Position numbers and translations under genes: made by a program
In this document: positions 17,789-25,842 of the stretch, piece after piece
Numbering within the stretch: position 1 is the stretch's first letter
How the letters are laid out: the number at the start of each line of letters is the position of its first letter
Assembly: GCA_963922565.1 (NCBI GenBank)
Contig: CAWUIQ010000007.1
Location: forward strand, 48,566 to 112,565
Length of the DNA stretch: 64,000 bases
Direction: 5' to 3'
Origin: JBCBKL01 sp963922565
Lineage (GTDB): Bacteria; Pseudomonadota; Alphaproteobacteria; Rhodobacterales; Rhodobacteraceae
Notes under the pieces: model-generated
Told to the model about the DNA's origin: nothing
The model's input: the letters and a program-made list of their open reading frames with translations, nothing else
Database searches by the model: none

Positions 17789-18332
17789 CGATTTCTCCTT
17801 CCAGTGCTTGTCTGAGTTTGTTGCGGGCGAGCATGAGCCGCCGTTTGACGGTGCCAACCGGCACATCCATCGCGATCGATACTTCGGCGACGCCCATCTC
17901 CTCCAGGTAGAAGAGCGCGACGGTCGCGGCTTGTTCCGGTGGCAGGGCCACAATAGCGCGGCGAACGTTTGACGCCTGTACGGCGCTCGGGCCGGCCTCT
18001 GGAACGCATTCGGGTTGGTTTATACGAGCGTCGTTGTCGAATGCTCTTCCTCTTTGCTTTCTCTTGATGATCGCGGCGCATTTTCTGGTCACGATCCGCG
18101 TCGACCATGCTGGAAACGTCTGGTCGTCGCGCAGGGCGCCCAGACCGTTGATGATGGCAATCCAAGCCTCCTGGGTGGCGTCGCGCGCCTCGTCCGGATC
18201 GCCCAGCAGGCGTGTCGCGTGCACCAGCAAGCGGGGCCCACGAAGCGCGACGAGCTGCGCTAGCGCACGTCGGTCCCCCAATCGGGCTGACGCAACAAGA
18301 TAGCGTTCGAAACTCCGGGACCTTCGGTCCAT
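17778..18332 (-). CDS. RNA polymerase sigma factor, ECF subfamily
   Basis: A 184-residue ECF sigma factor. Region 2 includes VHATRLLGDPDEARDATQEA and AWSTRIVTRKCAAIIKR; region 4 includes LPPEQAATVALFYLEEMGVA and VPVGTVKRRLMLARNKLRQA. Its end overlaps the DUF6768 gene by 11 bases, so the pair forms one unit. Linker residues 90-115 contain no recognisable extra domain. The stimulus is not evident. Confidence 0.9.
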   Translation of the reverse strand: MDRRSRSFERYLVASARLGDRRALAQLVALRGPRLLVHATRLLGDPDEARDATQEAWIAIINGLGALRDDQTFPAWSTRIVTRKCAAIIKRKQRGRAFDNDARINQPECVPEAGPSAVQASNVRRAIVALPPEQAATVALFYLEEMGVAEVSIAMDVPVGTVKRRLMLARNKLRQALEGEIDDR

Positions 18333-18418
18333 TCCACACCCGTCGATTTTACTTCGTGCTGAATATGAGGTGTGTTGTCGTGCCCAATTGGTTCACTCGG
18401 AACGCAATTTTTTGGCGA

Positions 18419-18680
18419 CTATGGTGGCCGGCTCATCGACGAGGGACCGGAATGCCGCCGTTCGTTGTGCGAGTGATGCTGCGGCTTTATCAGTTGCATG
18501 ACCCAATCGATGCCACGCAGGTAGTCTTCCTGGCTGGGCCGGGCGCCTTGTTGGGCAGCCGCCACTGAAAAGACGAAACAGTGTGTATAGTCGCCAAGCA
18601 GGTTGAGCATGACATCATAGGCGTCGACGTCATTCAACACCGAGGTACACCAACGAACCTGATGTGCTGAACACTACGAA
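18419..18680 (-). pseudogene. Remnant of a TetR-family regulator (C-terminal fragment)
   Basis: Reading the minus strand from about 18680, the frame gives HQVRWCTSVLNDVDAYDVML, then LLGDYTHCFVFSVAAAQQ and YLRGIDWVMQLIKP, which resembles the C-terminal ligand-binding end of TetR regulators. There is no helix-turn-helix and an in-frame stop lies just upstream, so this looks like a decayed fragment rather than a working gene. The whole 18333-18725 interval otherwise holds only the upstream region of the ECF sigma gene. Assignment rests on eye recognition of a divergent domain. Confidence 0.35.
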
Positions 18681-18725
18681 TGACACCTGATCTCGATCAG
18701 TGGCTGGCCAAGGGCAAGGCGGCCT

Positions 18726-19184
18726 CTAAGCGTTGGTCGGATCGACCTCATGTGGCGTCCGAAACGCGACTGCCATCCGGTTCCAGATGTTGATGGTCCC
18801 GATCGCTACGGTCAGCTTGGTGATCTCTGCGTCGGAAAAGTGATCCTTAAGCGGTTCGTAGGCGCAGTCCGGTGCCCCTGTGTCAGCAACCTTTGTCACG
18901 GCATCCGTCCATTCGAGAACGGCGCGTTCGCGGTCACTGTAGACCGGGCTTTCTCTCCAGGCCGATATCAATGCAATCCACTGCTCACCCAACCCTTCCC
19001 TGCGCGCTTCCTTGACGTGCATGTCAACGCAAAATGCACAACCGTTAATCTGCGATGCGCGGATCTTCAAAAGGTGCAGGAGCCGCGGCTCGATACTGGC
19101 ACGTTGTGAGACGAATTGCTCCAGCGCTAAAACCGCCTTAAGTGCATCAGGTGCGGCCTTCATGTAGTCGATGCGTTGTTCCAT
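18726..19184 (-). CDS. AhpD-like carboxymuconolactone decarboxylase family protein
   Basis: A 152-residue protein starting MEQRIDYMKAAPDALKAVLA with the alkylhydroperoxidase D motif in ASQINGCAFCVDMHVKEARR: two cysteines spaced C-x-x-C and a histidine three residues later, the redox and proton-relay site. Family members reduce peroxides or act in thiol redox. The ATG at 19184 was chosen over an upstream start because an AAGGA site precedes it and the length fits the family. The Rrf2-type regulator gene lies immediately upstream on the same strand (13-base gap), so the two are probably cotranscribed and redox-controlled. Confidence 0.9.
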   Translation of the reverse strand: MEQRIDYMKAAPDALKAVLALEQFVSQRASIEPRLLHLLKIRASQINGCAFCVDMHVKEARREGLGEQWIALISAWRESPVYSDRERAVLEWTDAVTKVADTGAPDCAYEPLKDHFSDAEITKLTVAIGTINIWNRMAVAFRTPHEVDPTNA

Positions 19185-19197
19185 CGTCGTGTCCTTC

Positions 19198-19710
19198 CTA
19201 AGGTGATGCTGACTTCGATTGCCGGGCGTGCCGCTCAAGAAAGGCACAGCCCCTATCGTTTATCGCTCCATCGCGGTCCTCGCGCGCAACCTGCTCCAGC
19301 AAGTCGGCGAGGCTGACAGCACGCAGTTCTGCGCGATATGCTCGTTCGGCCCTAAGCATGGCTGCGCTGACCTGACAGGGCGCCTTAAAGTACTTCTGCG
19401 GCAGCGGGGCTGGCCCGTTTTGGCGGATTTCCTTGCAGCGAAATGCGGGCTCGGTGCCTTCGAGCGCCAACACAATATCCAGAAGTGATATCTCTGCCGG
19501 CTGACGGGCGAGTCTATAACCACCTTTCGGGCCCGGCACCGTGTCGAGGATCTTGGCACGGGACAGTGTCTGCAGATGCTTAAGCAGATAGCTTTGCGAT
19601 ACGCCGTGAAACTCGGCCAGGGCTGCCGCCGACAACGTTTGATCGGGGTTCAAGACTGCCAACATCGTGGCCGAATGAATGGCTTGTTCAACGCCGTCGC
19701 CGAGTTTCAT
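19198..19710 (-). CDS. Rrf2-family transcriptional regulator
   Basis: A 170-residue Rrf2 protein, MKLGDGVEQAIHSATMLAVL, with the winged helix (AAALAEFHGVSQSYLLKHLQ; GPKGGYRLARQPAEISLLDI). Only two cysteines are seen in the region where Fe-S members of the family carry three (FRCKEIRQNG and KAPCQVSAAML), so cluster binding as in NsrR or IscR is doubtful. The ATG at 19710 was selected by family alignment. It precedes the AhpD-like gene, and an imperfect palindrome at 19730-19746 upstream could be its own operator. Confidence 0.88.
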   Translation of the reverse strand: MKLGDGVEQAIHSATMLAVLNPDQTLSAAALAEFHGVSQSYLLKHLQTLSRAKILDTVPGPKGGYRLARQPAEISLLDIVLALEGTEPAFRCKEIRQNGPAPLPQKYFKAPCQVSAAMLRAERAYRAELRAVSLADLLEQVAREDRDGAINDRGCAFLERHARQSKSASP

Positions 19711-19729
19711 GAATGCCTCGCTTGATTCG

Positions 19730-19746
19730 TGGACATATATTATCCA
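19730..19746. promoter_or_regulatory. Imperfect palindrome upstream of the Rrf2 gene
   Basis: TGGACATATATTATCCA has matching outer arms TGGA and TCCA and an AT-rich centre, 20 bases before the Rrf2 start codon. The size and position suit an autoregulatory Rrf2 site. The rest of the 316-base interval 19711-20026 shows nothing clear apart from the GGAG ribosome site of the YCII gene at its end. Confidence 0.35.
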
Positions 19747-20026
19747 TGATCGTGATGTCGTCAAACTGATCATTCGACGCGCTTCGAAAAGATGATCTAT
19801 TGACGGTCATGCTTTGCAGAGGCCCCTGATACCCTGTCATCGACATGTCGTGCGACGTCGGGCCTGTTCACGACCGCTTCTGCTCCAGCTGATCCGAGGC
19901 GTCAGGTTACTTCGAGTGGAATGTCGGCGCGGGTCATCCGACCTGCTACGCAATCGCCCGTTGCATGTCGGATTTGCATACGCCCGCGCGTCCTTGCAGC
20001 ATAGGAATGAACACGCGGAGGCAAGA

Positions 20027-20398
20027 ATGATTTACGCAATCACAATTTATGGCGATGCGGGTGTCTTTGAGGCGCTTCCAAAGGGCCGCCAGGACGAGGT
20101 AATGTCTGGACATGGGGCGCTGCAATCCGCGTTGAAGGAAAGGGGTGAATTTGTAACGATGAAACTCATGCCGCCTACATCTGCGGTCATGGTGGAACCC
20201 GCCACAGCAGAAGGAAAAGCGCCGCTGATCACGGATGGTCCGTTTTCTGAAACCAAAGAGAACTTCCTTGGCTTCTATGCTGCGGATTTCAAAGACCTGG
20301 ACGAAGCCCTGGAATACGCGAAGATGATTTCGTCACCGATCGCGCGGTTGGAAGTGCGGCCAGTCGCATGGGCCGGAGGCGCCATTTCGTCGGAATAG
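20027..20398 (+). CDS. YCII/DGPF-domain protein
   Basis: A 123-residue protein, MIYAITIYGDAGVFEALPKG, with the hallmark ITDGPFSETKENFLGFYAAD of the DGPF (YCII-related) family, a ferredoxin-like fold with a conserved Asp. The ATG at 20027 has a GGAG site; the longer frame is not coding-like. Three bases after its stop begins an ECF42-type sigma factor. DGPF proteins are the known genomic partners of ECF42 sigma factors, though their biochemical role is unsettled. Confidence 0.9.
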   Translation: MIYAITIYGDAGVFEALPKGRQDEVMSGHGALQSALKERGEFVTMKLMPPTSAVMVEPATAEGKAPLITDGPFSETKENFLGFYAADFKDLDEALEYAKMISSPIARLEVRPVAWAGGAISSE

Positions 20399-20401
20399 AC
20401 T

Positions 20402-21637
20402 ATGTCTGATTGGCTCGAAGCCACATTCGCCCAACAACGCCCCCGGGCCATCGCGGCCCTGACGCGGCTGTTTCGCGATATCGACACAGCCGAAGAAGCC
20501 TTTGCCGACGCAACCCTCAAGGCTCTGACAGTATGGGTGCGGGATGGCGCGCCAAGAGACCCGTTAGCGTGGCTACTGACCACAGCTCGGAATGCCGGGC
20601 TGGATCGTCTGCGCAAATCGCAGCGCCGCGCTGCGATACTGTCGCGCCACCACGAGGAGTTTCAGCCGATGCCAGCAGAAACACCCGACCCGGACGAGAT
20701 GCGCGATGACGTTCTTCGGTTGCTCTTCATTTGTTGCCATCCAGAGCTTGATCGCCGGGATCAGATCGCGATTGCCCTGAAGGTCGTCCTGGGCCTTGGC
20801 GTCGAAGAGATCGCCAGCGGTTTTCTTGTCAAACCGAAGACGATGGAACAACGGATCACGCGCGCCAAAAAGAAGATCGGCGCCAATCCCGTCGCGTTTG
20901 AAACCCCAAGCCCGCAGGAGCGGGGTGCGCGATTGGGTGAGGTGTCTTTGATGATTTACCTTATGTTCAATGAGGGGTGGTCGACCTCGGCGGGGCGGTC
21001 GCAAATGAAGTTAACGCTGTGCGAAGAGGCGATCCGCCTGGCCCGGCTGCTTGTCGCGCTCTTTCCGGGGATGGGGGAACAGGCGGCGCTTCTGGCGCTC
21101 TTGTTACTGCAGCATGCGCGGCGAAGGGCGCGGATTGATACGGATGGAAAGCTCGTCGCACTGGACGATCAGGATCGGAACCGCTGGGATCGTTCAGATA
21201 TCGCGGAGGCGATGGCCTTGCTGCAAAAGGCGCAACGCATCAATCATCGCGGGGTCTATGTCATCCAAGCCACGATCGCCGCTGCACATGCCCGGGCGAC
21301 ATCGTCAGAAGATACGGATTGGGCGCTGATCGAGACCCACTATGCTGCCCTCTATGCCCTGCAACCAACCCCTGTGGTACGGCTCAACCAAGTTGCGGCG
21401 CAGGCCAGGCTTCATGGGCCGCAGTTTGCGTTGAACGCCATGGAGGCTTTGGCGAATGATCTGTCGACCTATCGCTGGTTCCACGCGATGCGGGGCGGTC
21501 TGTTACAGGATATCGGTGATCACGAAGCAGCGATTTCAGCCTATGAGAAGGTGATCACGCTTGCCCCAACGGACCCGGAACTTGTCGCGGTGAAAGACAA
21601 AATCGCGATCAGCAAAAAAGAATTGGGTCGGCTGTAG
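20402..21637 (+). CDS. ECF42-type RNA polymerase sigma factor with long C-terminal extension
   Basis: A 411-residue sigma factor. Residues about 1-165 hold ECF regions 2 and 4 (AIAALTRLFRDIDTAEEAFA; FLVKPKTMEQRITRAKKKIG). A long helical extension follows with YLMFNEGWSTSAG, LCEEAIRLARLL and TPVVRLNQVAAQA, plus a terminal TPR-like GDHEAAISAYEKVITLAPTD, as known for the ECF42 group, where the extension is essential for activity. It is cotranscribed with the YCII gene three bases upstream and probably with the small enzymes downstream. These sigma factors lack a classical anti-sigma factor. Confidence 0.92.
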   Translation: MSDWLEATFAQQRPRAIAALTRLFRDIDTAEEAFADATLKALTVWVRDGAPRDPLAWLLTTARNAGLDRLRKSQRRAAILSRHHEEFQPMPAETPDPDEMRDDVLRLLFICCHPELDRRDQIAIALKVVLGLGVEEIASGFLVKPKTMEQRITRAKKKIGANPVAFETPSPQERGARLGEVSLMIYLMFNEGWSTSAGRSQMKLTLCEEAIRLARLLVALFPGMGEQAALLALLLLQHARRRARIDTDGKLVALDDQDRNRWDRSDIAEAMALLQKAQRINHRGVYVIQATIAAAHARATSSEDTDWALIETHYAALYALQPTPVVRLNQVAAQARLHGPQFALNAMEALANDLSTYRWFHAMRGGLLQDIGDHEAAISAYEKVITLAPTDPELVAVKDKIAISKKELGRL

Positions 21638-21705
21638 GGAACCGGATAGGCGGCGCGTCCTTGGATCAGACCCGCATGTGGCGGGCAAAACCAAGGGAGA
21701 TGTCC

Positions 21706-22092
21706 ATGACTATTCTTGAAATGACCACCGTCGGTAATTCCGGTTGGATCGGGCATTCGGGCCCGGATCAAGGAAAGGCCAAGGCCTTTTACAGGGACGT
21801 GCTTGGATGGACGATCAACGACATGCCGATGCAGGACGGATCGAGTTACTCCGCCGTAGTGGTGGGCGAGACGGCCATCGGTGGCTTTTCACCCGTTCCA
21901 GAGGAAGACGGCAGCTGGACGATCTTTTTTACCGTTGCCGACGTTGATGAGAGCGTCGCGAGGGCCGAGGCCAAGGGCGCGGCAGTCATCCAGCCTGCGA
22001 TGGATATGCCGGGTGTCGGTCGAATGGCCACCCTGTCCGACCCTCAAGGGGCGCGCTTTGCGTTGATCACCTATGAAAGCATGGCGTCCTGA
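21706..22092 (+). CDS. VOC family protein (glyoxalase/bleomycin-resistance fold)
   Basis: A 128-residue protein, MTILEMTTVGNSGWIGHSGP, with two beta-alpha-beta-beta-beta modules typical of vicinal-oxygen-chelate proteins: AKAFYRDVLGWTIN in the first half and DVDESVARAEAKGAAVIQPA with LSDPQGARFALITY in the second. Start 21706 was preferred to the ATG at 21700 because AAGGGAG lies six bases before it. Metal ligands are not obvious. It lies in a same-strand series after the ECF42 sigma gene and may belong to its regulon. Confidence 0.85.
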   Translation: MTILEMTTVGNSGWIGHSGPDQGKAKAFYRDVLGWTINDMPMQDGSSYSAVVVGETAIGGFSPVPEEDGSWTIFFTVADVDESVARAEAKGAAVIQPAMDMPGVGRMATLSDPQGARFALITYESMAS

Positions 22093-22116
22093 GGCGCCGC
22101 TGAAAGGAGGGATCAG

Positions 22117-22515
22117 ATGGAAAATCTACCCCAAATCGCGCTTACGGTTACGGCGGTCTTTGTGTTGATGAGCGTTCCGATGGCGATCGCAGTCGGAGTG
22201 CGTCGGACAAAGACCGGTATCCTCTTGTTGCACGGCGACGACGAGAGCCTACTGCGACTGATGCGGGCGCATGGAAACTTCACGGAGTATGTGCCGCTCG
22301 CGCTTCTGGCCCTTGTCGGGGCCGAGGTTGCGGGTGCCGCCCCATGGTTCGTCGCAGTCTGCGGTTGTGCGCTGCTGCTGGGGCGCCTGATCCACTACTT
22401 CAGCCTGCGTGCCGCAGCCGACAGCAAGGGCCGGACGATAGGCGCGGCGCTGACCACACTCACGATGTTGGTGCTTGGGCTCGCGATCTTGTGGCAACTC
22501 GGCGGGGAAGTCTGA
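22117..22515 (+). CDS. MAPEG family membrane protein
   Basis: A 132-residue membrane protein with four hydrophobic helices and the MAPEG signature RLMRAHGNFTEYVPLALLAL, in which the R-A-H-x-N-x-x-E-Y segment is diagnostic. Bacterial members resemble microsomal glutathione S-transferase. An AAAGGAGGG ribosome site lies a few bases before the ATG. The stop overlaps the TfoX-like start by one base. Confidence 0.9.
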   Translation: MENLPQIALTVTAVFVLMSVPMAIAVGVRRTKTGILLLHGDDESLLRLMRAHGNFTEYVPLALLALVGAEVAGAAPWFVAVCGCALLLGRLIHYFSLRAAADSKGRTIGAALTTLTMLVLGLAILWQLGGEV

Positions 22516-22859
22516 TGCCGGTCGATGAAGAGCTGAACAACCGCATGCGCGTGGCGCTTGCTGCGCATGCGGGCATCTCCGAAAAACGGATGATGGGCGG
22601 CCAATGCTTTTTCCTGAACGGCCAAATGCTCTGCGGGGCGCGGCGCCATAAGGACGGCGTCGGTCGGTTCATGTTCCGCGTGGGAAAGGCCAGTGAGGAT
22701 GCGGCTCTTTGCGATCCGATGGCCCAGCAGGTGATCCACGGGACACGCAAACTCGGCGGTTTCATTCGTGTTGATGCTGGTGATTGCGACGATAATGCGC
22801 TGCATCGATGGTTAGACCTATGCTTGCAGCATGCCGCAGCCCTTCCAGTCAAACAGTGA
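22515..22859 (+). CDS. TfoX/Sxy N-terminal domain protein
   Basis: A 114-residue protein, MPVDEELNNRMRVALAAHAG, with the TfoX-N core SEKRMMGGQCFFLNGQMLCG and GRFMFRVGKA. TfoX regulates competence with CRP in gammaproteobacteria, but short TfoX-N proteins like this are widespread and uncharacterised. It overlaps the MAPEG stop by one base, implying coupled translation. Confidence 0.85.
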   Translation: MPVDEELNNRMRVALAAHAGISEKRMMGGQCFFLNGQMLCGARRHKDGVGRFMFRVGKASEDAALCDPMAQQVIHGTRKLGGFIRVDAGDCDDNALHRWLDLCLQHAAALPVKQ

Positions 22860-22871
22860 GCGAGGGAAATC

Positions 22872-23531
22872 ATGGAAACGTTTGACCATTTCTCATCTGA
22901 CGCCTTGCGCTTTTTGGCTGAGCTCAAAGCAAACAACACCAAGGCATGGTTTGCACAGAGTAAGGCGACCTACGAAACCCACCTGAAATGGCCCGGCAAA
23001 CAATTCGCCGAAGACATGGCGATGGCGTTGCGCCACCTCACTGGACAGGACCACGGCAGCAAGATTTTTCGGATACATCGCGATGTGCGTTTTTCAAAGG
23101 ACAAGACGCCCTACAACGCGCACCTCCACATTGCTTTCGCGCCGAATGGTCCTTCTGGCCAACCCCCAATGTGGTTCTTCGGGCTGTCGCCCGAGAAACT
23201 GTCACTGGGATGCGGCGTCTTTCAGTACGACAAGGACGCCTTGGTTGCGTTTCGCACGGCCATGGGCGGCCCGAAAGGAGCAGAGCTGATGGGACTCACC
23301 GCCACCTTGCGCGAGAGCGACATCCGCATCGGAGAGCCCGAGTTAAAGCGCGTGCCGTCCGGCTTTGACAAGGACCATCCGCATGGCGAAGCGTTGCGGC
23401 GCAAGGGCTATGCCGCTTGGATCGACATTGGTGATCCTGTCTTTGCGACTCAACCGGATCTCGTGAACCGAACGGTCGCCGAGCTTGGTCGGCTCGAACC
23501 CGTTTTCAAACTGCTTTCTGAGGTTGGCTAG
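22872..23531 (+). CDS. DUF2461 domain protein (TIGR02453 family)
   Basis: A 219-residue soluble protein of the DUF2461 family. Typical parts are ALRFLAELKANNTKAWFAQS, FRIHRDVRFSKDKTPYNAHL and MWFFGLSPEKLSLGCGVFQY. The function is unknown. A GAGGGAAATC ribosome site precedes the ATG at 22872 and the gene starts 12 bases after the TfoX-like stop, extending the small-gene run from 20027. Confidence 0.9.
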   Translation: METFDHFSSDALRFLAELKANNTKAWFAQSKATYETHLKWPGKQFAEDMAMALRHLTGQDHGSKIFRIHRDVRFSKDKTPYNAHLHIAFAPNGPSGQPPMWFFGLSPEKLSLGCGVFQYDKDALVAFRTAMGGPKGAELMGLTATLRESDIRIGEPELKRVPSGFDKDHPHGEALRRKGYAAWIDIGDPVFATQPDLVNRTVAELGRLEPVFKLLSEVG

Positions 23532-23960
23532 TTGCAGGTTCTGTCGCCGCGACGGATGTCCGGGATCGATAGCCTTCGACCCATTGTGGCATCCCTTCTC
23601 GTTGGTGAGGTACCGCCCAGCCGCTGTAGCTCTGCATGAACGGCTGTCTAGCTCTCTCTGGGTCGTGCCGCATTTCTCTAAGGTTGAGCAAGATGCAGGC
23701 CGTGGAGGCGGTGCATCTGAAGGCCACATAACTTACGACAGATCCCAGTGTGGCCACGTATTTGCGTTGGCTCGCGAGAAATTCGGCGGTTCAATAGGCC
23801 CGGCCGTCAAAGTGCGTAGTTGTCTAGAAGCATCGTCATTGGTCTGCGCCTAATCACTGCACGGAAGCGCAACCGTCGTTGCAAAACTCCGTAATCCCGC
23901 TCCGTCCTCTGGCATTATGCGCCTTCGACTAATGCCCATCAGTCTGGTAATAATCGCCAC
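23532..23960. other. Intergenic stretch without a recognisable gene
   Basis: This 429-base gap between the DUF2461 gene and the GlxA-type regulator contains open frames up to about 120 codons on both strands, but none has a ribosome site, coding-like composition or a recognisable motif. I see no tRNA, transposase remnant or strong hairpin in it. Confidence 0.5.
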
Positions 23961-24965
23961 ATGCCCTCAAAATCTGCCAATATCGAAGATAGCGACCAGT
24001 CCAAGCGCGTCGTCTTTGTCGTCTATCCCAATATTGTGCTGCTTGATCTGGTGGGGCCCTTGCAGGTCTTTACCCACGTGCTCGATCAGCAGGATCGATC
24101 TCCCGGATACGAAACGGCAGTGGTCTCGTTGCGCGGTGGTAGGGTAAGCACGAACACGCTGGTCTCGATCGAAACCGAGCCGATTTCGAGATACCTTGGC
24201 AAATCGGTGCACACACTGGTCGTCGTTGGCGGTGACGGCGCATATACCGAGATGCAAAACAAAGATCTCGTGACCGCCGTGGATGAACTCGCATCGGAGG
24301 CAAAACGCATTTGTTCCGTTTGCAACGGCGCGTTGATCCTGGCCGCGGCGGGCCTTCTCGATGGCCGCCGCGCCGTCACTCATTGGGAAGACTGCCAACA
24401 GCTGGAGGATCAGTTCCCCGCAGTCACCGTCGAGCGCGATCCGATTTTCATCAAGGACGGGAACACCTGGACATCCGCCGGGGTCACCGCCGGAATGGAT
24501 TTGGCGCTTGCCATCGCTGCCGAGGATTTCGGGCGCGCAGCGGCCTTGGAGCTGGCGAGATCAATGGTCGTTCCGGTGGTCCGTGCGGGAGGACAGTCTC
24601 AATTCAGCCCAATGCTCAGCCAGCAATCAGTCGATGCGAGCGGACGGTTTGATGCGTTGCACGAGTGGATCGCTACGAACCTGACGAAAGACCTGCGGGT
24701 TGACGCCCTCGCTGAGCAGGCAGGCATGAGTGCCCGGAACTTTGCGAGGCACTACACCCGTACGATGAAGACAACACCGGCCAAGAACGTGGAAGCAATC
24801 CGTGTGGACGTGGCGCGAGGGCTCCTGGAGACCACGGCCGACAGCGTTAAGAAAATCGCCAATCGCTGCGGTTTTAGAGATGATGAGCGGATGAGGCGGG
24901 CGTTCATGCGTCATCTCAAGACGTCACCATCTGGTTATCGGGAGCGATTTCAGGGGCCGTCATAG
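23961..24965 (+). CDS. GlxA-family transcriptional regulator (DJ-1/PfpI plus AraC HTH)
   Basis: A 334-residue protein. Residues about 15-190 form a DJ-1/PfpI domain with ICSVCNGALILAAAGLLDGR around the nucleophile-elbow cysteine. The C-terminal 100 residues are an AraC-type double helix-turn-helix (LRVDALAEQAGMSARNFARH; DSVKKIANRCGFRDDERMRR). GlxA-type regulators sense small molecules and often control amine or glycine-betaine metabolism; the target here is not evident. A second DJ-1/PfpI gene lies 105 bases downstream on the same strand and is the likely target or partner. Confidence 0.92.
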   Translation: MPSKSANIEDSDQSKRVVFVVYPNIVLLDLVGPLQVFTHVLDQQDRSPGYETAVVSLRGGRVSTNTLVSIETEPISRYLGKSVHTLVVVGGDGAYTEMQNKDLVTAVDELASEAKRICSVCNGALILAAAGLLDGRRAVTHWEDCQQLEDQFPAVTVERDPIFIKDGNTWTSAGVTAGMDLALAIAAEDFGRAAALELARSMVVPVVRAGGQSQFSPMLSQQSVDASGRFDALHEWIATNLTKDLRVDALAEQAGMSARNFARHYTRTMKTTPAKNVEAIRVDVARGLLETTADSVKKIANRCGFRDDERMRRAFMRHLKTSPSGYRERFQGPS

Positions 24966-25069
24966 GCGTCGGCACAGTTTGGCAGAATCCGAGGTCATGT
25001 TGGCATTCGAGCCGAAGTCCTTTCAGCTTAATAGCATGGGCAATCAATGCGCCGCCGAAAGGATCCGAC

Positions 25070-25681
25070 ATGAAGACACTCGCCGCCCTTGTCTTTCCCG
25101 GTTTTCAAACGCTCGACCTTTACGGGCCGATCGAGATGCTTGGTGATCACGATGTCGGGTCGGTCGATATCAAGATCGTTGCTGAAACGCGCGATCCGGT
25201 GCCCAGCTACCACCAAACGCGAACTGCGGTCGACCGGACACTCGCCGATGGGGCTGACTATGATCTGCTGCTCATCCCCGGCGGGGACAGCGCGCCGCTT
25301 GATCCCAGGAACGAGGCGATCAACCAATGGATCGTGGATGTCTCCGGAAACGCGGAATACGTGATGGCCGTCTGCACCGGCACTGTTCTGCTGGCATCGA
25401 CTGGCCTTCTTGATGGACGTCGCGCCACGACAAATAAGAAAGACTACAGGGCTACTATACATCATGGTCCAAACGTGAATTGGGTCCCGCAGGCTCGATG
25501 GGTCGAGGACGGGAAGTTTTTCACTTCTTCGGGTGTGTCAGCCGGTATGGATATGAGCCTTGCGGTCATGGAGAAGCTGTTTGGATCAGATGCCGCTGAA
25601 GCAATCTCGGTCGGGGCCGAGTATGAGTGGCATAGGGACCCTTCATGGGATCCATTTGCCAAAATGGCGGGACTTGTTTGA
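25070..25681 (+). CDS. DJ-1/PfpI family protein
   Basis: A 203-residue protein, MKTLAALVFPGFQTLDLYGP, with a single DJ-1/PfpI domain. The nucleophile elbow is seen in VMAVCTGTVLLASTGLLDGR, and an upstream acidic residue in GFQTLDLYGPIEMLG could pair with the cysteine. Start at 25070 with GAAAGGA. Related proteins act as hydratases, isonitrile hydratases or glyoxalases. It shares the domain architecture of the first half of the GlxA-type regulator just upstream, suggesting a common origin and co-regulation. Confidence 0.88.
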   Translation: MKTLAALVFPGFQTLDLYGPIEMLGDHDVGSVDIKIVAETRDPVPSYHQTRTAVDRTLADGADYDLLLIPGGDSAPLDPRNEAINQWIVDVSGNAEYVMAVCTGTVLLASTGLLDGRRATTNKKDYRATIHHGPNVNWVPQARWVEDGKFFTSSGVSAGMDMSLAVMEKLFGSDAAEAISVGAEYEWHRDPSWDPFAKMAGLV

Positions 25682-25842
25682 TTGCAATGAGCGGAGGCAT
25701 GGACGGGTTCTGCCCCAAGGCGGCCCAAACGAGGCAACTGCTCATCTGCTCCACCGCGGCGGTGCATTCCGATGACGAAAACCATCCGGCGCATATGGAT
25801 TCGGATGGCACGGTCTCTTGCGCCATCCGAGGTGTCACTCAC

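Noticed and set aside
23506..23757. Minus-strand open frame of 83 codons, possible transposase remnant
   Set aside because: No DDE-type motif, no inverted repeats and no ribosome site were seen; it partly overlaps the end of the DUF2461 gene.
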